64,000 bases of DNA, from the NCBI RefSeq assembly GCF_900105865.1, contig NZ_LT629804.1, positions 1,860,001 through 1,924,000 on the forward strand. The letters run 5' to 3'. This document shows positions 44,847 to 52,887 of this stretch, one piece after another. This DNA comes from Arcanobacterium phocae (GTDB lineage: Bacteria > Actinomycetota > Actinomycetes > Actinomycetales > Actinomycetaceae). The notes below the pieces were generated by a model. The model did not search any database. It worked only from the letters and a program-made list of their open reading frames with translations, and was not told where the DNA came from. The position numbers and the translations under genes were made by a program. How positions within the stretch are numbered: the stretch's first letter is position 1; every line of letters starts with the position of its first letter.

Positions 44847-45541
44847 GAGAGTTCCTTTCGAGAAGAGGTCGTGGTTGTGTGGGTTTCGTGTGTGACCGCA
44901 TCGATTAGCGCGGCCTGAGTAACATCTTTCGCATCGAGGGCTTTGAGGACGGCTTCATCGAGCGTCCCTTCTGCTACTAGGTGCGTGATCGTGACTGGCT
45001 CACTCTGGCCTTGCCGATAGATCCGCGCGTTGGTTTGCTGGTAGAGCTCCAAACTCCACGTCAACGAGAACCACACAAGCAGGTGCCCGCCTGCCTGGAG
45101 GTTCAGTCCGTGGCCAGCTGAGGCTGGGTGGATCAGGCCGAGAGTGAGCTCTCCCCGGTTCCAGGCCTCAATATCTGCGCTTGTTTTGAGTTCTCGTGCG
45201 TGAGGGAAACGACTCTGGATGCGTTCGCAGTCATGCTGAAACCAGTACGCCACCAGCAACGGAGAGCTATTAGCTGCCTCGTAGATATCTTCGAGTGCGT
45301 TGAGCTTCCGGTCATGAATCAGAGCCCATTTGCCGTCTGCGGTATAGATCGCACCCGAGGCCATCTGCAGCAACTTCCCGGATAAGGCTGCAGCGTTAGC
45401 AGCATCGATCGTTTCCTCTCCTAGTTCGAGGACAAGGTCAGCTTTCAGATGGTCGTAAACATGGCGTTCCTTCGCTGCGAGAACCACTGGCATCGTCGTC
45501 ACTGTCAGTTCTGGGAGCTTCAGATAGTCGGTAGTTCTCAC
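44837..45541 (-). pseudogene. Phage SNF2-type helicase, C-terminal half only
   Basis: Encodes the second RecA-like lobe: HPASAGHGLNLQAGGHLLVW, then SLELYQQTNARIYRQGQSEP (motifs V and VI) and THLVAEGTLDEAVLKALDAK. The first lobe with Walker A and DExx box is absent: upstream sequence is a terminase fragment instead. So the 234-aa frame is a truncated gene, fused by deletion to foreign sequence. Confidence 0.8.
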
Positions 45542-45569
45542 TTATTACTGTTTGTGCAGGCCAAATACG

Positions 45570-45812
45570 TCAAACAAACAATAGCCCGCGCTCGTCGTAA
45601 ACACTATTGTTGACGTGTCCGGTGCCGTTTCTAATGGCACGGTCGAGGGCCATGATCGTAGCGACCACACCGTCGTTCTCCTCGGTGCTCTTTCGTTTGT
45701 CGGGTTTGATGTTGCCTGCCGGGTCGGTGCGCATGTGAATGTTGTCCACCATCCATGACAGGACCGGATGAGTGCCATGGACGAGTTTAACTTCCAACGC
45801 CAGCTTCTTTAG
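45570..45812 (-). pseudogene. C-terminal fragment of phage large terminase
   Basis: The frame reads HPVLSWMVDNIHMRTDPAGN, then IKPDKRKSTEENDGVVATIM and SVYDERGLLFV at the end, the normal C-terminus of an HK97-type large terminase. About 75 residues of some 500 remain. Upstream sequence is the small membrane protein gene, not terminase. Confidence 0.75.
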
Positions 45813-46012
45813 AGCCCTTCTTTTTTGTTCTCTCGTATTCTCAGGAAGATTCCGATTACAAAACCCACTAGGGCAATACAGCACATGGTCAAGGCTGCTT
45901 GCCACGGGAAAATATCGAAAACAAAGTAACTAATCAGGAGCATTAAGACTGTTATGACAACCAACATCAATGCATCACGAAACCATACGTGACTATACGG
46001 CGAAAACATCAT
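45809..46012 (-). CDS. Small membrane protein, 67 aa
   Basis: Two hydrophobic helices (ALMLVVITVLMLLISYFVF and AALTMCCIALVGFVIGIF) with a short basic tail ENKKEGL. CAGGAG lies just upstream of tandem ATGs at 46007-46012, so it may be expressed. No family recognised. It overlaps the beginning of the terminase fragment by 4 bp, which suggests the fusion point. Confidence 0.45.
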   Translation of the reverse strand: MMFSPYSHVWFRDALMLVVITVLMLLISYFVFDIFPWQAALTMCCIALVGFVIGIFLRIRENKKEGL

Positions 46013-46207
46013 ATTCTCCTGCCAGTTTTATGCAAGTTTCCGTCAGGACGCACGGATTGAGCTTGTTCGATGATCTTTTCAATGGGCTCACTTCACCCCA
46101 TTGCGTCTAGCGTGTCCTAAAACACTAACAAAGATATACTTTAGTTTCAATTAATTACATTATTTTTTCAATGACTTAATTAGACCCTTGAGCAAGCACC
46201 GTCTCTT
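46013..46207. other. No gene seen
   Basis: AT-rich gap between two remnants; I see nothing recognisable in it. Confidence 0.5.
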
Positions 46208-46420
46208 TCAGCCACGTACATTACCATTGAACAAGCACATCTGACTTGAAATATCCTGAGTCATACGATACTTTTCAACTTCAAACTTGCCATTATTAGA
46301 AGAATTCTGCATTAACTGGGCATCTACCTGACTACGCTGATCGTTAAGCTCTGGGAAATAACACTCAATCTCAAAAGTACCTCCCGTAGGCAACTTGTCG
46401 ACTTTCTTCAGCTCAGTTAA
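46208..46420 (-). pseudogene. C-terminal fragment of an unknown protein
   Basis: A 60-70 residue frame (ELTELKKVDKLPTGGTFEIE, then CYFPELNDQRSQVD) with protein-like composition, closed upstream by a stop and without a start site. It reads like the end of an extracytoplasmic domain, but I do not recognise it. Confidence 0.35.
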
Positions 46421-46435
46421 TTCTTGATCTTTTTA

Positions 46436-46741
46436 CAATTGCACAGCAAACGATGATTATCAAAGTCGTGGGTGCAGCCATGTTCCCACGGGAGAACACG
46501 GTGGACTTCCTGCACCGGCGCGTGACACCCCACCTTCAAGGCAGTCCTCACACAGCGGGTGGGCTGCGACGTAGGTAGCGTGGATCTTTTTCCACCTCGA
46601 CCTGTAACGCTTGTTAACTTTCAGCCCCCTTTAGTAGGGCTGGTAACGTTTGTCCTCAGCCTTGGCATGCGTTTGATAAAATGCTCGTGAGATAGCTTAG
46701 GACAATCCTGATACGAATATGGAGACAGTGGTTTAACTGAC
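46436..46741 (-). pseudogene. Second, decayed HNH endonuclease
   Basis: Paralogue of the HNH gene at 43970. The start MSVKPLSPYS, and further down VQEVHRVLPWEHGCTHDFDN, follow that gene almost word for word, but the second catalytic His of the HH pair is Arg, and frameshifts and a stop break the middle. It indicates a second related prophage or a duplication. Confidence 0.7.
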
Positions 46742-47037
46742 ATCGTCAAGCCCGCGTTGGGTCTTTTCACGATCATGCCACCAAAACATTCTCGTCACCT
46801 CACTTGGACACAGCGCTAAAACCACTTCACCACGCGCTCCTCATAATCTGTACACCTGCTATAAGAGTTTGGTGTTCAACAGTCCTAGTAAGCATATTTC
46901 AGAGAATTTCACTGTCACCTTAAACGCACCTGCACCGTACCGCAACAGTGCTAGTGTGGTTTCAAGATGTGCGCTCGACGCCGTCGAGTAGCATTCGGCT
47001 AATGCCTACGTGGTGTATTGGAAAGTTAGGTGAAGTA

Positions 47038-47418
47038 ATGAAACTTTCACAGATTCTTTTGTCTGGAATTTTTGTCACAGCGGGTTTTGATTCCGTCAAG
47101 GAGCCAGGTGGTCGCGTACAGATCACACAGGACTTCATGGCTGATCTTGGCATTGAGGTTAGTCACGAGAATGCTGAACTCATGGTTCGCGCAAACGGAG
47201 CTGTTATGGTTGGCGCCGGCGCGGCACTAGCTCTTGGCATTTTTCCGAAACTTTCCGCGCTCGGCCTTGTTGGTGCTCTTGTTCCGACGACGCTCGCCGG
47301 GCATCCTTTCTGGAAGTCTGCTCCGGAGGCAAAAGGTATGCAACAGATCCAGTTCTTTAAGAACCTCGCCGCAATTGGTGGTCTCGTCGGCGTACTTGAA
47401 GCCAAACGGAAGCACTGA
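47038..47418 (+). CDS. DoxX-family membrane protein
   Basis: 126-aa inner-membrane protein with about four helices, typical DoxX size. It begins MKLSQILLSGIFVTAGFDSV and has the paired hydrophobic segments MVGAGAALALGIF and LGLVGALVPTTLAG. The ATG at 47038 has AGGTGAAG just upstream; a longer frame to 46948 lacks family sequence. Only 21 bp separate it from the flavoprotein gene, so the two are likely co-transcribed. DoxX proteins are linked to thiol and redox balance in mycobacteria; its exact function here is unknown. Confidence 0.85.
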   Translation: MKLSQILLSGIFVTAGFDSVKEPGGRVQITQDFMADLGIEVSHENAELMVRANGAVMVGAGAALALGIFPKLSALGLVGALVPTTLAGHPFWKSAPEAKGMQQIQFFKNLAAIGGLVGVLEAKRKH

Positions 47419-47439
47419 TTTCAGTTATAGCGTGATTAT

Positions 47440-48894
47440 ATGAATAATAAAGCAGTAGATGTCATTGTTATTGGCGCCGGCCCGGTAGGCGAAAATGTTG
47501 CGCAATATGCCCACGATGGCGGACTCTCCGTCCTCCTCGTTGATAAGGAACTGTTTGGTGGCGAATGTTCCTACTACGCATGTATTCCAAGCAAAGCCCT
47601 CCTGCGCCCCGTGGATCTAGCACATGCAACAGATCACGTGCAGGGTGTCAGCGGCGCGAGTATCAATGCGCGCGACATGTTGGCTCGCCGTGACGAATGG
47701 GTGAGCGAATATGATGACAGCTCCCAAATAACCTGGGCACAAGATGCCGGCTTGGAAGTGGCACGCGGCCATGCACGTATCGTGGGAGAACGCCGGGTTG
47801 AAATCACGCCAGTAGATGGCGGCACAACCGCTAATGATCCTCAAACCACCGAACCCTACACCGTCGAGGCACGCGTTGCAGTCGTTCTGGCCACCGGGTC
47901 AACGCCGGTCATTCCAAACATGTACCAAGGTGTGAATGCCTGGGGATCGCGTGATGCAACTGGAGTCGTTGAGGTCCCAGATCGTTTAGTTATTGTAGGC
48001 GGCGGCGTCGTCGCAGTAGAAGCCGCTACCTGGATGCAAGCCTTAGGCAGTAAAGTCACGATGCTGGTACGCGGATCGTCACTCCTCGATCGCTCTGAAC
48101 CTTTTGCTGGCCAATTCGTTAAGGAATCCCTTGAAAACCAGGGCATCACAGTCTTAACGAACGCTGAAGTGACGGCAGTTAAGCGCGATCCGGCATTGAA
48201 CCCGAACCCAGAAATCGGGCATATTCACGGCGGAACCGTACACCTCGACGTCATTACCCGTTCACATTCCGCAGATGGTGACACAGTGAAAACTCTCGAT
48301 GCCGATGAGCTTCTTGTCGCAACAGGCCGGCGCCCGGCGCTGGATAACGTCGGACTCGATACCGTTGGCCTCACCCCCGATGACATACGCGAAGGAAACC
48401 TGCCTGAGTGGCTACATGCTATTGGTGACGCCGGAACCGGCGCACCTCTCACCCACCAAGGCAAATATGAGGCACGGGTGCTCGGCGCGAAACTTGCGGG
48501 CACACCCGAAACCGCACCAAATGTAGAGGTTCCTGTTCCCCAGGTCGTATTCACTGATCCGCAAGTCGCATCGGTTGGCCTGACCGAAGCTCAAGCACGC
48601 CAGCAGGGACGCGAGGTACTCACCAGCGAAGTTGAGATCACATCCGCTGCCGGAGTTGGACTGTTACGTGACGATACGAACGGCAAAGCCAAGCTCGTCG
48701 TAGACGCACACACCGGCGTGCTACTCGGTGCAACATTCGTCGGCCCGGATGTTGCTGAATTGCTCCACGCAGCCACAGTTGCTGTCGTTGGCGAATTGCC
48801 GGTGCGAGTTCTGCGCCATGCCGTGCCGGCATATCCGACCGCATCCGAAATTTGGCTGCGATTGCTTGAGGAGTTTCCGGTAGAGCTGCGGTAG
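47440..48894 (+). CDS. Pyridine nucleotide-disulfide oxidoreductase (Lpd/MerA-like)
   Basis: 484-aa FAD- and NAD(P)H-dependent enzyme of the two-dinucleotide-binding-fold disulfide reductase family. FAD motif VIGAGPVGENVA is near residue 11. The redox pair is in GGECSYYACIPSKALL (two Cys separated by four residues). The second Rossmann motif is VIVGGGVVAVEAATWM (about 183). The C-terminal dimer domain ends HAVPAYPTASEIWLR with the catalytic His. The GGECSYxAC form differs from true dihydrolipoyl dehydrogenases (GGTCLNVGC), and no 2-oxoacid dehydrogenase genes are nearby, so its substrate is open. It follows DoxX, and a decayed copy lies at 41683. Confidence 0.88.
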   Translation: MNNKAVDVIVIGAGPVGENVAQYAHDGGLSVLLVDKELFGGECSYYACIPSKALLRPVDLAHATDHVQGVSGASINARDMLARRDEWVSEYDDSSQITWAQDAGLEVARGHARIVGERRVEITPVDGGTTANDPQTTEPYTVEARVAVVLATGSTPVIPNMYQGVNAWGSRDATGVVEVPDRLVIVGGGVVAVEAATWMQALGSKVTMLVRGSSLLDRSEPFAGQFVKESLENQGITVLTNAEVTAVKRDPALNPNPEIGHIHGGTVHLDVITRSHSADGDTVKTLDADELLVATGRRPALDNVGLDTVGLTPDDIREGNLPEWLHAIGDAGTGAPLTHQGKYEARVLGAKLAGTPETAPNVEVPVPQVVFTDPQVASVGLTEAQARQQGREVLTSEVEITSAAGVGLLRDDTNGKAKLVVDAHTGVLLGATFVGPDVAELLHAATVAVVGELPVRVLRHAVPAYPTASEIWLRLLEEFPVELR

Positions 48895-49023
48895 AGCTGC
48901 GGCACCACTGTTTGAACTGCGGGGCTCCCGTTTATACTTGCGGGCACCCTGCTAGAACTAGCGCCCCTGCCTAACCTGTGGCGCTCTTGCCTGAGATACG
49001 CCGCCAGTTGCAACAGCTAATGT

Positions 49024-49072
49024 GGCAATAGGGCAAACCTCGGCGTATATGGTCGAGGTTTGCCCTATTTCC
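49024..49072. repeat. 49-bp palindromic repeat, copy 3
   Basis: Left arm GGCAATAGGGCAAACCT and right arm AGGTTTGCCCTATTTCC with loop CGGCGTATATGGTCG. Both arms changed together relative to copies 1 and 4 (GCGC to GGGC on the left, GCGC to GCCC on the right), so pairing is kept. It is absent from the corresponding place in the relic locus at 42032-42074. Confidence 0.9.
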
Positions 49073-49154
49073 CTCTTTGGTGCACAACCTCTCCGCATAA
49101 AACTGCGATGCAGCGGCACGATAAAGACGGTCAGTACAATGACGGTGAGACGAT

Positions 49155-49802
49155 ATGAGCCATACAATGCGAGAGCTCTTTGAGCTTTTGGAACAGCAGA
49201 TACCTGCCGGAACCTGGTGGCCAGGCGAATCCAGATTCGAAATCGCCATCGGCGCGGTACTAACCCAAAACACCTCGTGGCACAACGTCGAGTCTGCCAT
49301 CGATAATCTACGCGAGGCCGGCATGCTGAGCCCGGAACGCCTCCTGGCTGCCAGCGACGAAACGGTGGCTAGCTTGATTCGCCCGTGTGGATACTACAAC
49401 ACCAAGACACGCTACCTCAAAGAGCTCACCTCTTGGTTCATCGAACGCGATCAGCACACCGAACACTTGAGCACGCCGCAGTTGCGCGAGGAGTTGCTGC
49501 GGATTCGTGGAGTTGGTGAAGAAACTGCCGATGATCTTTTGCTTTATATCTATGACCGACCGGTTTTCATTTACGATCTTTATGCCCGTCGGCTATTAGC
49601 AGCCACCGGATACGGAGAGTATCGAAACTACACGGCAGCTAAACGAACCCTCGATCCACTTATTGAGCACAGCCAATTTACTACTGCCGAATTGGCAAAA
49701 TTTCACGGGCTTATCGTCGACGGCGGGAAACGCGCTCGCCAACTAGGCGGCTGGGAACAGGCATATCCACTCCTTGCCTCCAGAGCTTTTAACTCCGTGT
49801 AA
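49155..49802 (+). CDS. Endonuclease III-like DNA glycosylase (MagIII-like)
   Basis: 215-aa helix-hairpin-helix-GPD base-excision repair protein. The family opening LTQNTSWHNVESAIDNL is near residue 37; the hairpin is LLRIRGVGEETADDLLLYIY (about 115-134), followed by the catalytic Asp in VFIYDLYARR. The lysine used by Nth for strand cleavage (GVGxKTA) is Glu here, and the C-terminal four-cysteine iron-sulfur cluster is absent. Both traits, and the length, fit monofunctional MagIII-type 3-methyladenine glycosylases. It starts 260 bp after the flavoprotein, and a truncated copy lies at 42075. Confidence 0.82.
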   Translation: MSHTMRELFELLEQQIPAGTWWPGESRFEIAIGAVLTQNTSWHNVESAIDNLREAGMLSPERLLAASDETVASLIRPCGYYNTKTRYLKELTSWFIERDQHTEHLSTPQLREELLRIRGVGEETADDLLLYIYDRPVFIYDLYARRLLAATGYGEYRNYTAAKRTLDPLIEHSQFTTAELAKFHGLIVDGGKRARQLGGWEQAYPLLASRAFNSV

Positions 49803-49822
49803 AACAGCGAGTTGTGCATATA

Positions 49823-49860
49823 GAGCTAGAACCAGCTGCGGGTGGTACCCAGCTCTTTAT
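49823..49860 (+). terminator. Weak terminator-like hairpin
   Basis: GAGCT (49823-49827) pairs with AGCTC (49851-49855), with an inner ACC/GGT pairing, followed by TTTATTT. It lies 20 bp after the glycosylase stop. Confidence 0.4.
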
Positions 49861-50054
49861 TTCTATCGGGTATATTCCGACCTCAGCCACACGCCGGCGA
49901 TCGGCACTGCGCCGAATACTCCGGCCACTACATCGCTATGTCTGCCTATTACAAGGACAACAAATCAGCCAATCGATCATCAAAGAATTGAGTTGAACAC
50001 CGGCATTTTTGTGGCTCGGCCCCCTGATACACTTCTACCTTCGGCAGCTAATGT

Positions 50055-50103
50055 GGCAATAGCGCAAACCTCGTCCATATACGTCGAGGTTTGCGCTATT
50101 TCC
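50055..50103. repeat. 49-bp palindromic repeat, copy 4
   Basis: GGCAATAGCGCAAACCT and AGGTTTGCGCTATTTCC with loop CGTCCATATACGTCG. It shares the preceding CAGCTAATGT with copy 3. Located between the convergent glycosylase and argH genes, 26 bp beyond the argH stop. Confidence 0.9.
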
Positions 50104-50128
50104 CGATTTACTGCACACCCCTTCTGCT

Positions 50129-51502
50129 TTACAGCTTCTTCTCAACTTCTGCTATGTCTCGTAGCACGGCTTCCTTAGCCGGCCCGCCCACAACATTGCG
50201 GCGCGCCACACAGTTGGCTATATCGAGATAGTCATAGACGTCGTCCTCAATAAGTTCGCAGTGTTCGCGCAGCATCTCAAGCCCGAGCTCTTCCAAATGA
50301 ATACCCTGACCTACGCAATAATGCACGAGCTTGCCGGTAATTTCGTGCGCCTGACGGAACGGGACGCCCTTAATTACCAAATAGTCTGCTAAATCAGTCG
50401 CATTGGTGAAACCGCCACCAGCTGCTCGCCGCATCTCCCCTGCATTAACCTGCATCGTCACCACCATTCCAGCGAATGCTGGAATACACAACTTCACGGT
50501 ATCAACCGCATCGAAGATTGCCTCTTTATCTTCTTGAACATCCTTGTTATACGCCAATGGCAAGTTTTTCATCATTGTCAGCAGCGTCATCGCATCACCG
50601 ATCACGCGGCCAGTTTTACCGCGCGTCAGCTCTGCCACATCCGGATTTTTCTTTTGCGGCATAATACTGCTTCCGGTGGCATACGCGTCATCAAGTTCGA
50701 TAAAGCCATACTCTGCACTCGCCCACAAAATAATTTCTTCACTGCACCGCGATAGATGCACCATGAAAATCGCTAAATCCGCGGCTATCTCCATCACATA
50801 GTCACGGTCTGAAACTGCATCGAGCGAGTTCGTTGCCACCCCATCGAAACCTAGCAGTTTCGCGGTGAGCTCTCGGTCTACTGGATACGTCGTCGTTGCT
50901 AACGCTGCCGCCCCTAGCGGTGAATAGTTCAACCGCTTCCCGGCTTCGCCTAACCGCTGGAGGTCACGCATAAACATGTGCACATATGCCATCAGATGGT
51001 GTGCAAGTGTAATAGGTTGTGCCCGTTGAAGATGGGTGTACCCCGGCATGACAGTATCGACATGTTGCTTCGCAACTTCAATAAACACTGCAACCAGCTC
51101 ACGGATTAGCGAGTCGATCTCCCCCAATTCGTCGCGCATCCAGAGCTTGAGATCGGTGGCGACTTGGTCGTTGCGTGAACGAGCGGTGTGGAGCTTCTTG
51201 CCAGGATCGCCTATTCGTTTGGTGAGTTCTGCTTCGACGAACATGTGTATGTCTTCAGCTGCGCCGCCGATAACGAGCGCGCCACTGTCGATATCTGCTT
51301 TGATACCGGCGAGCCCGCCTGTGATCGCTTCAAGCTCAGTGGGTGTCAAAATCCCAATCTGCGCGAGCATAGTTGCGTGTGCGATACTTCCGGCGACGTC
51401 GTGAGCATAGAGTCGCTTATCGAAGTTCAGCGAGGAGTTCATGGCCCAGACGGCCGCATCGGTGGCTTTTTGGAATCGTCCGCTCCATAGTGCTCCTGCC
51501 AT
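50129..51502 (-). CDS. argH: Argininosuccinate lyase
   Basis: Cleaves argininosuccinate to arginine and fumarate, the last step of arginine synthesis. The fumarase/aspartase superfamily signature is GSSIMPQKKNPD (about residue 274). Other blocks are LHTARSRNDQVATDLKLWMR (about 103) and PGYTHLQRAQPITLAHH (about 149). At 457 aa it has the normal length. It begins where argG ends (1-base overlap of stop and start), so the two form an operon. Confidence 0.97.
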   Translation of the reverse strand: MAGALWSGRFQKATDAAVWAMNSSLNFDKRLYAHDVAGSIAHATMLAQIGILTPTELEAITGGLAGIKADIDSGALVIGGAAEDIHMFVEAELTKRIGDPGKKLHTARSRNDQVATDLKLWMRDELGEIDSLIRELVAVFIEVAKQHVDTVMPGYTHLQRAQPITLAHHLMAYVHMFMRDLQRLGEAGKRLNYSPLGAAALATTTYPVDRELTAKLLGFDGVATNSLDAVSDRDYVMEIAADLAIFMVHLSRCSEEIILWASAEYGFIELDDAYATGSSIMPQKKNPDVAELTRGKTGRVIGDAMTLLTMMKNLPLAYNKDVQEDKEAIFDAVDTVKLCIPAFAGMVVTMQVNAGEMRRAAGGGFTNATDLADYLVIKGVPFRQAHEITGKLVHYCVGQGIHLEELGLEMLREHCELIEDDVYDYLDIANCVARRNVVGGPAKEAVLRDIAEVEKKL

Positions 51503-52722
51503 TATTTTTCCTCCATCATGCCCGCGCGCTGTTTCATCTGGGCCACAACTTGGGTGGGGAGCCCGAACAGGTTGATAAATCCGGTGGCGTCAGACTGGTT
51601 GTAGACGTCGTCTTCATCGAAGGTAGATAGGGCTTCGTCGTAGAGCGAGAACGGTGACGAGGTTCCTGCTGGAATGATGTTGCCCTTATATAGTTTGAGT
51701 TTGACGGTTCCGGTGAGGGTCTCGTTGGCTTTGTCGACGAAGGCACTGAGGGCTTCGCGCAGTGGATGGAACCATTGCCCGCTGTAGACGAGGTCAGCGA
51801 AGCGTTGGGCAACGAGATCTTTATAGTGGAGCGTATCGCGTTCGAGGCACAGGAGTTCAAGTTGCCGATGGGCTGCGTAGTAGACTGTGCCGCCTGGTGT
51901 TTCGTAGACGCCACGGGACTTCATGCCGACTAACCGATTTTCGACGATGTCGATGACGCCGACGCCGTGTTTGGCAGCTTTGTCATTGAGGTAGGTGAGC
52001 ATGTCGACGTCGCCCGTGACGTTATCTACCCGGACTGGGATGCCGGAGACGAATTCGATCTCGACATATTCACCTTGGTCTGGTGTCTGTTCTAGGCTGG
52101 CGACAATGTTGAGTAGAGCTGAGTGTTTAGGCTCGTTTCCCGGGTTTTCGAGGTCCATCCCTTCGTGGCTGAGGTGCCAGATGTTTTGGTCCATCGAGTA
52201 GTTGTCCTCTTTAGTGACCGGGACTGGGATGTTACGAGCATTGGCATAGTCGATCTCTTCGTCACGGGATGTGATATCCCAAAGTCGCCACGGCGCAATA
52301 ATCTTCATCTCTGGGGCAAGGGCTTTGATCGCTAGTTCGAAACGGACCTGATCGTTTCCTTTGCCAGTACACCCGTGGGCAATGGCGGTGCAGTTTTCCG
52401 CCTGGGCAATCTCGACCATGCGTTTGGCGATACAGGGTCGTGCGGTCGAGGTGCCGAGTAGATAGCTTCCTTCGTACTTGGCTTCGGCTTTGAGCGTTGG
52501 GTAGATGTAGTTAACAATGTAATCTTCGGCTAGGTCTTCAATGTATATTTTTTCAGCGCCGCATGTTAATGCTTTTCGCGTCAACGCATCGTCATCAACG
52601 CCGATTCCGACTTGTCCAACTATCGCAACCACATCACAGTCGTAGTTTTCCTTGAGCCATGGGATAATTATCGAGGTGTCGAGTCCACCAGAGTAAGCAA
52701 GGAGGATAGGTTCTTTCGTCAT
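51502..52722 (-). CDS. argG: Argininosuccinate synthase
   Basis: Joins citrulline and aspartate using ATP. The N-type ATP pyrophosphatase loop [11 protein letters not shown] is at the N-terminus, and [13 protein letters not shown] (about 110) binds citrulline/aspartate. About 406 aa, as usual. The ATG at 52720-52722 fits family starts ([12 protein letters not shown]). A TTG three codons upstream is better placed for the GAAAGG Shine-Dalgarno, so the start is uncertain by 9 bp. First gene of argG-argH; no other arginine genes are in the window. A palindrome upstream (52761-52776) may be its operator. Confidence 0.96.
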   Translation of the reverse strand: MTKEPILLAYSGGLDTSIIIPWLKENYDCDVVAIVGQVGIGVDDDALTRKALTCGAEKIYIEDLAEDYIVNYIYPTLKAEAKYEGSYLLGTSTARPCIAKRMVEIAQAENCTAIAHGCTGKGNDQVRFELAIKALAPEMKIIAPWRLWDITSRDEEIDYANARNIPVPVTKEDNYSMDQNIWHLSHEGMDLENPGNEPKHSALLNIVASLEQTPDQGEYVEIEFVSGIPVRVDNVTGDVDMLTYLNDKAAKHGVGVIDIVENRLVGMKSRGVYETPGGTVYYAAHRQLELLCLERDTLHYKDLVAQRFADLVYSGQWFHPLREALSAFVDKANETLTGTVKLKLYKGNIIPAGTSSPFSLYDEALSTFDEDDVYNQSDATGFINLFGLPTQVVAQMKQRAGMMEEK

Positions 52723-52760
52723 GTTATTCAACCAACCTTTCAGAATAATTATACGCTATT

Positions 52761-52776
52761 GTGTATAACTATACAC
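52761..52776. promoter_or_regulatory. Palindrome overlapping the argG promoter
   Basis: GTGTATAACTATACAC has perfect 7-bp arms around AC. On the minus strand a perfect -10 TATAAT (52748-52753) lies beside it, so the palindrome covers the -35 region of argG. ArgR binding is a plausible guess; the site could also serve the divergent surface protein gene. Confidence 0.55.
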
Positions 52777-52887
52777 TTAGGGTAGTGAGTCGCCATCATC
52801 AAACGTCAACTGTGAACCACGCCTCGTCGTTTTCCGGTAGATTGGACAGATATTCACTTTCTACAACCACCCCGGGAGTATCCTGCT

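Noticed and set aside
7011-50103. Palindromic repeats as a CRISPR array
   Set aside because: The copies are dispersed over 43 kb without spacers, and no cas genes are present.
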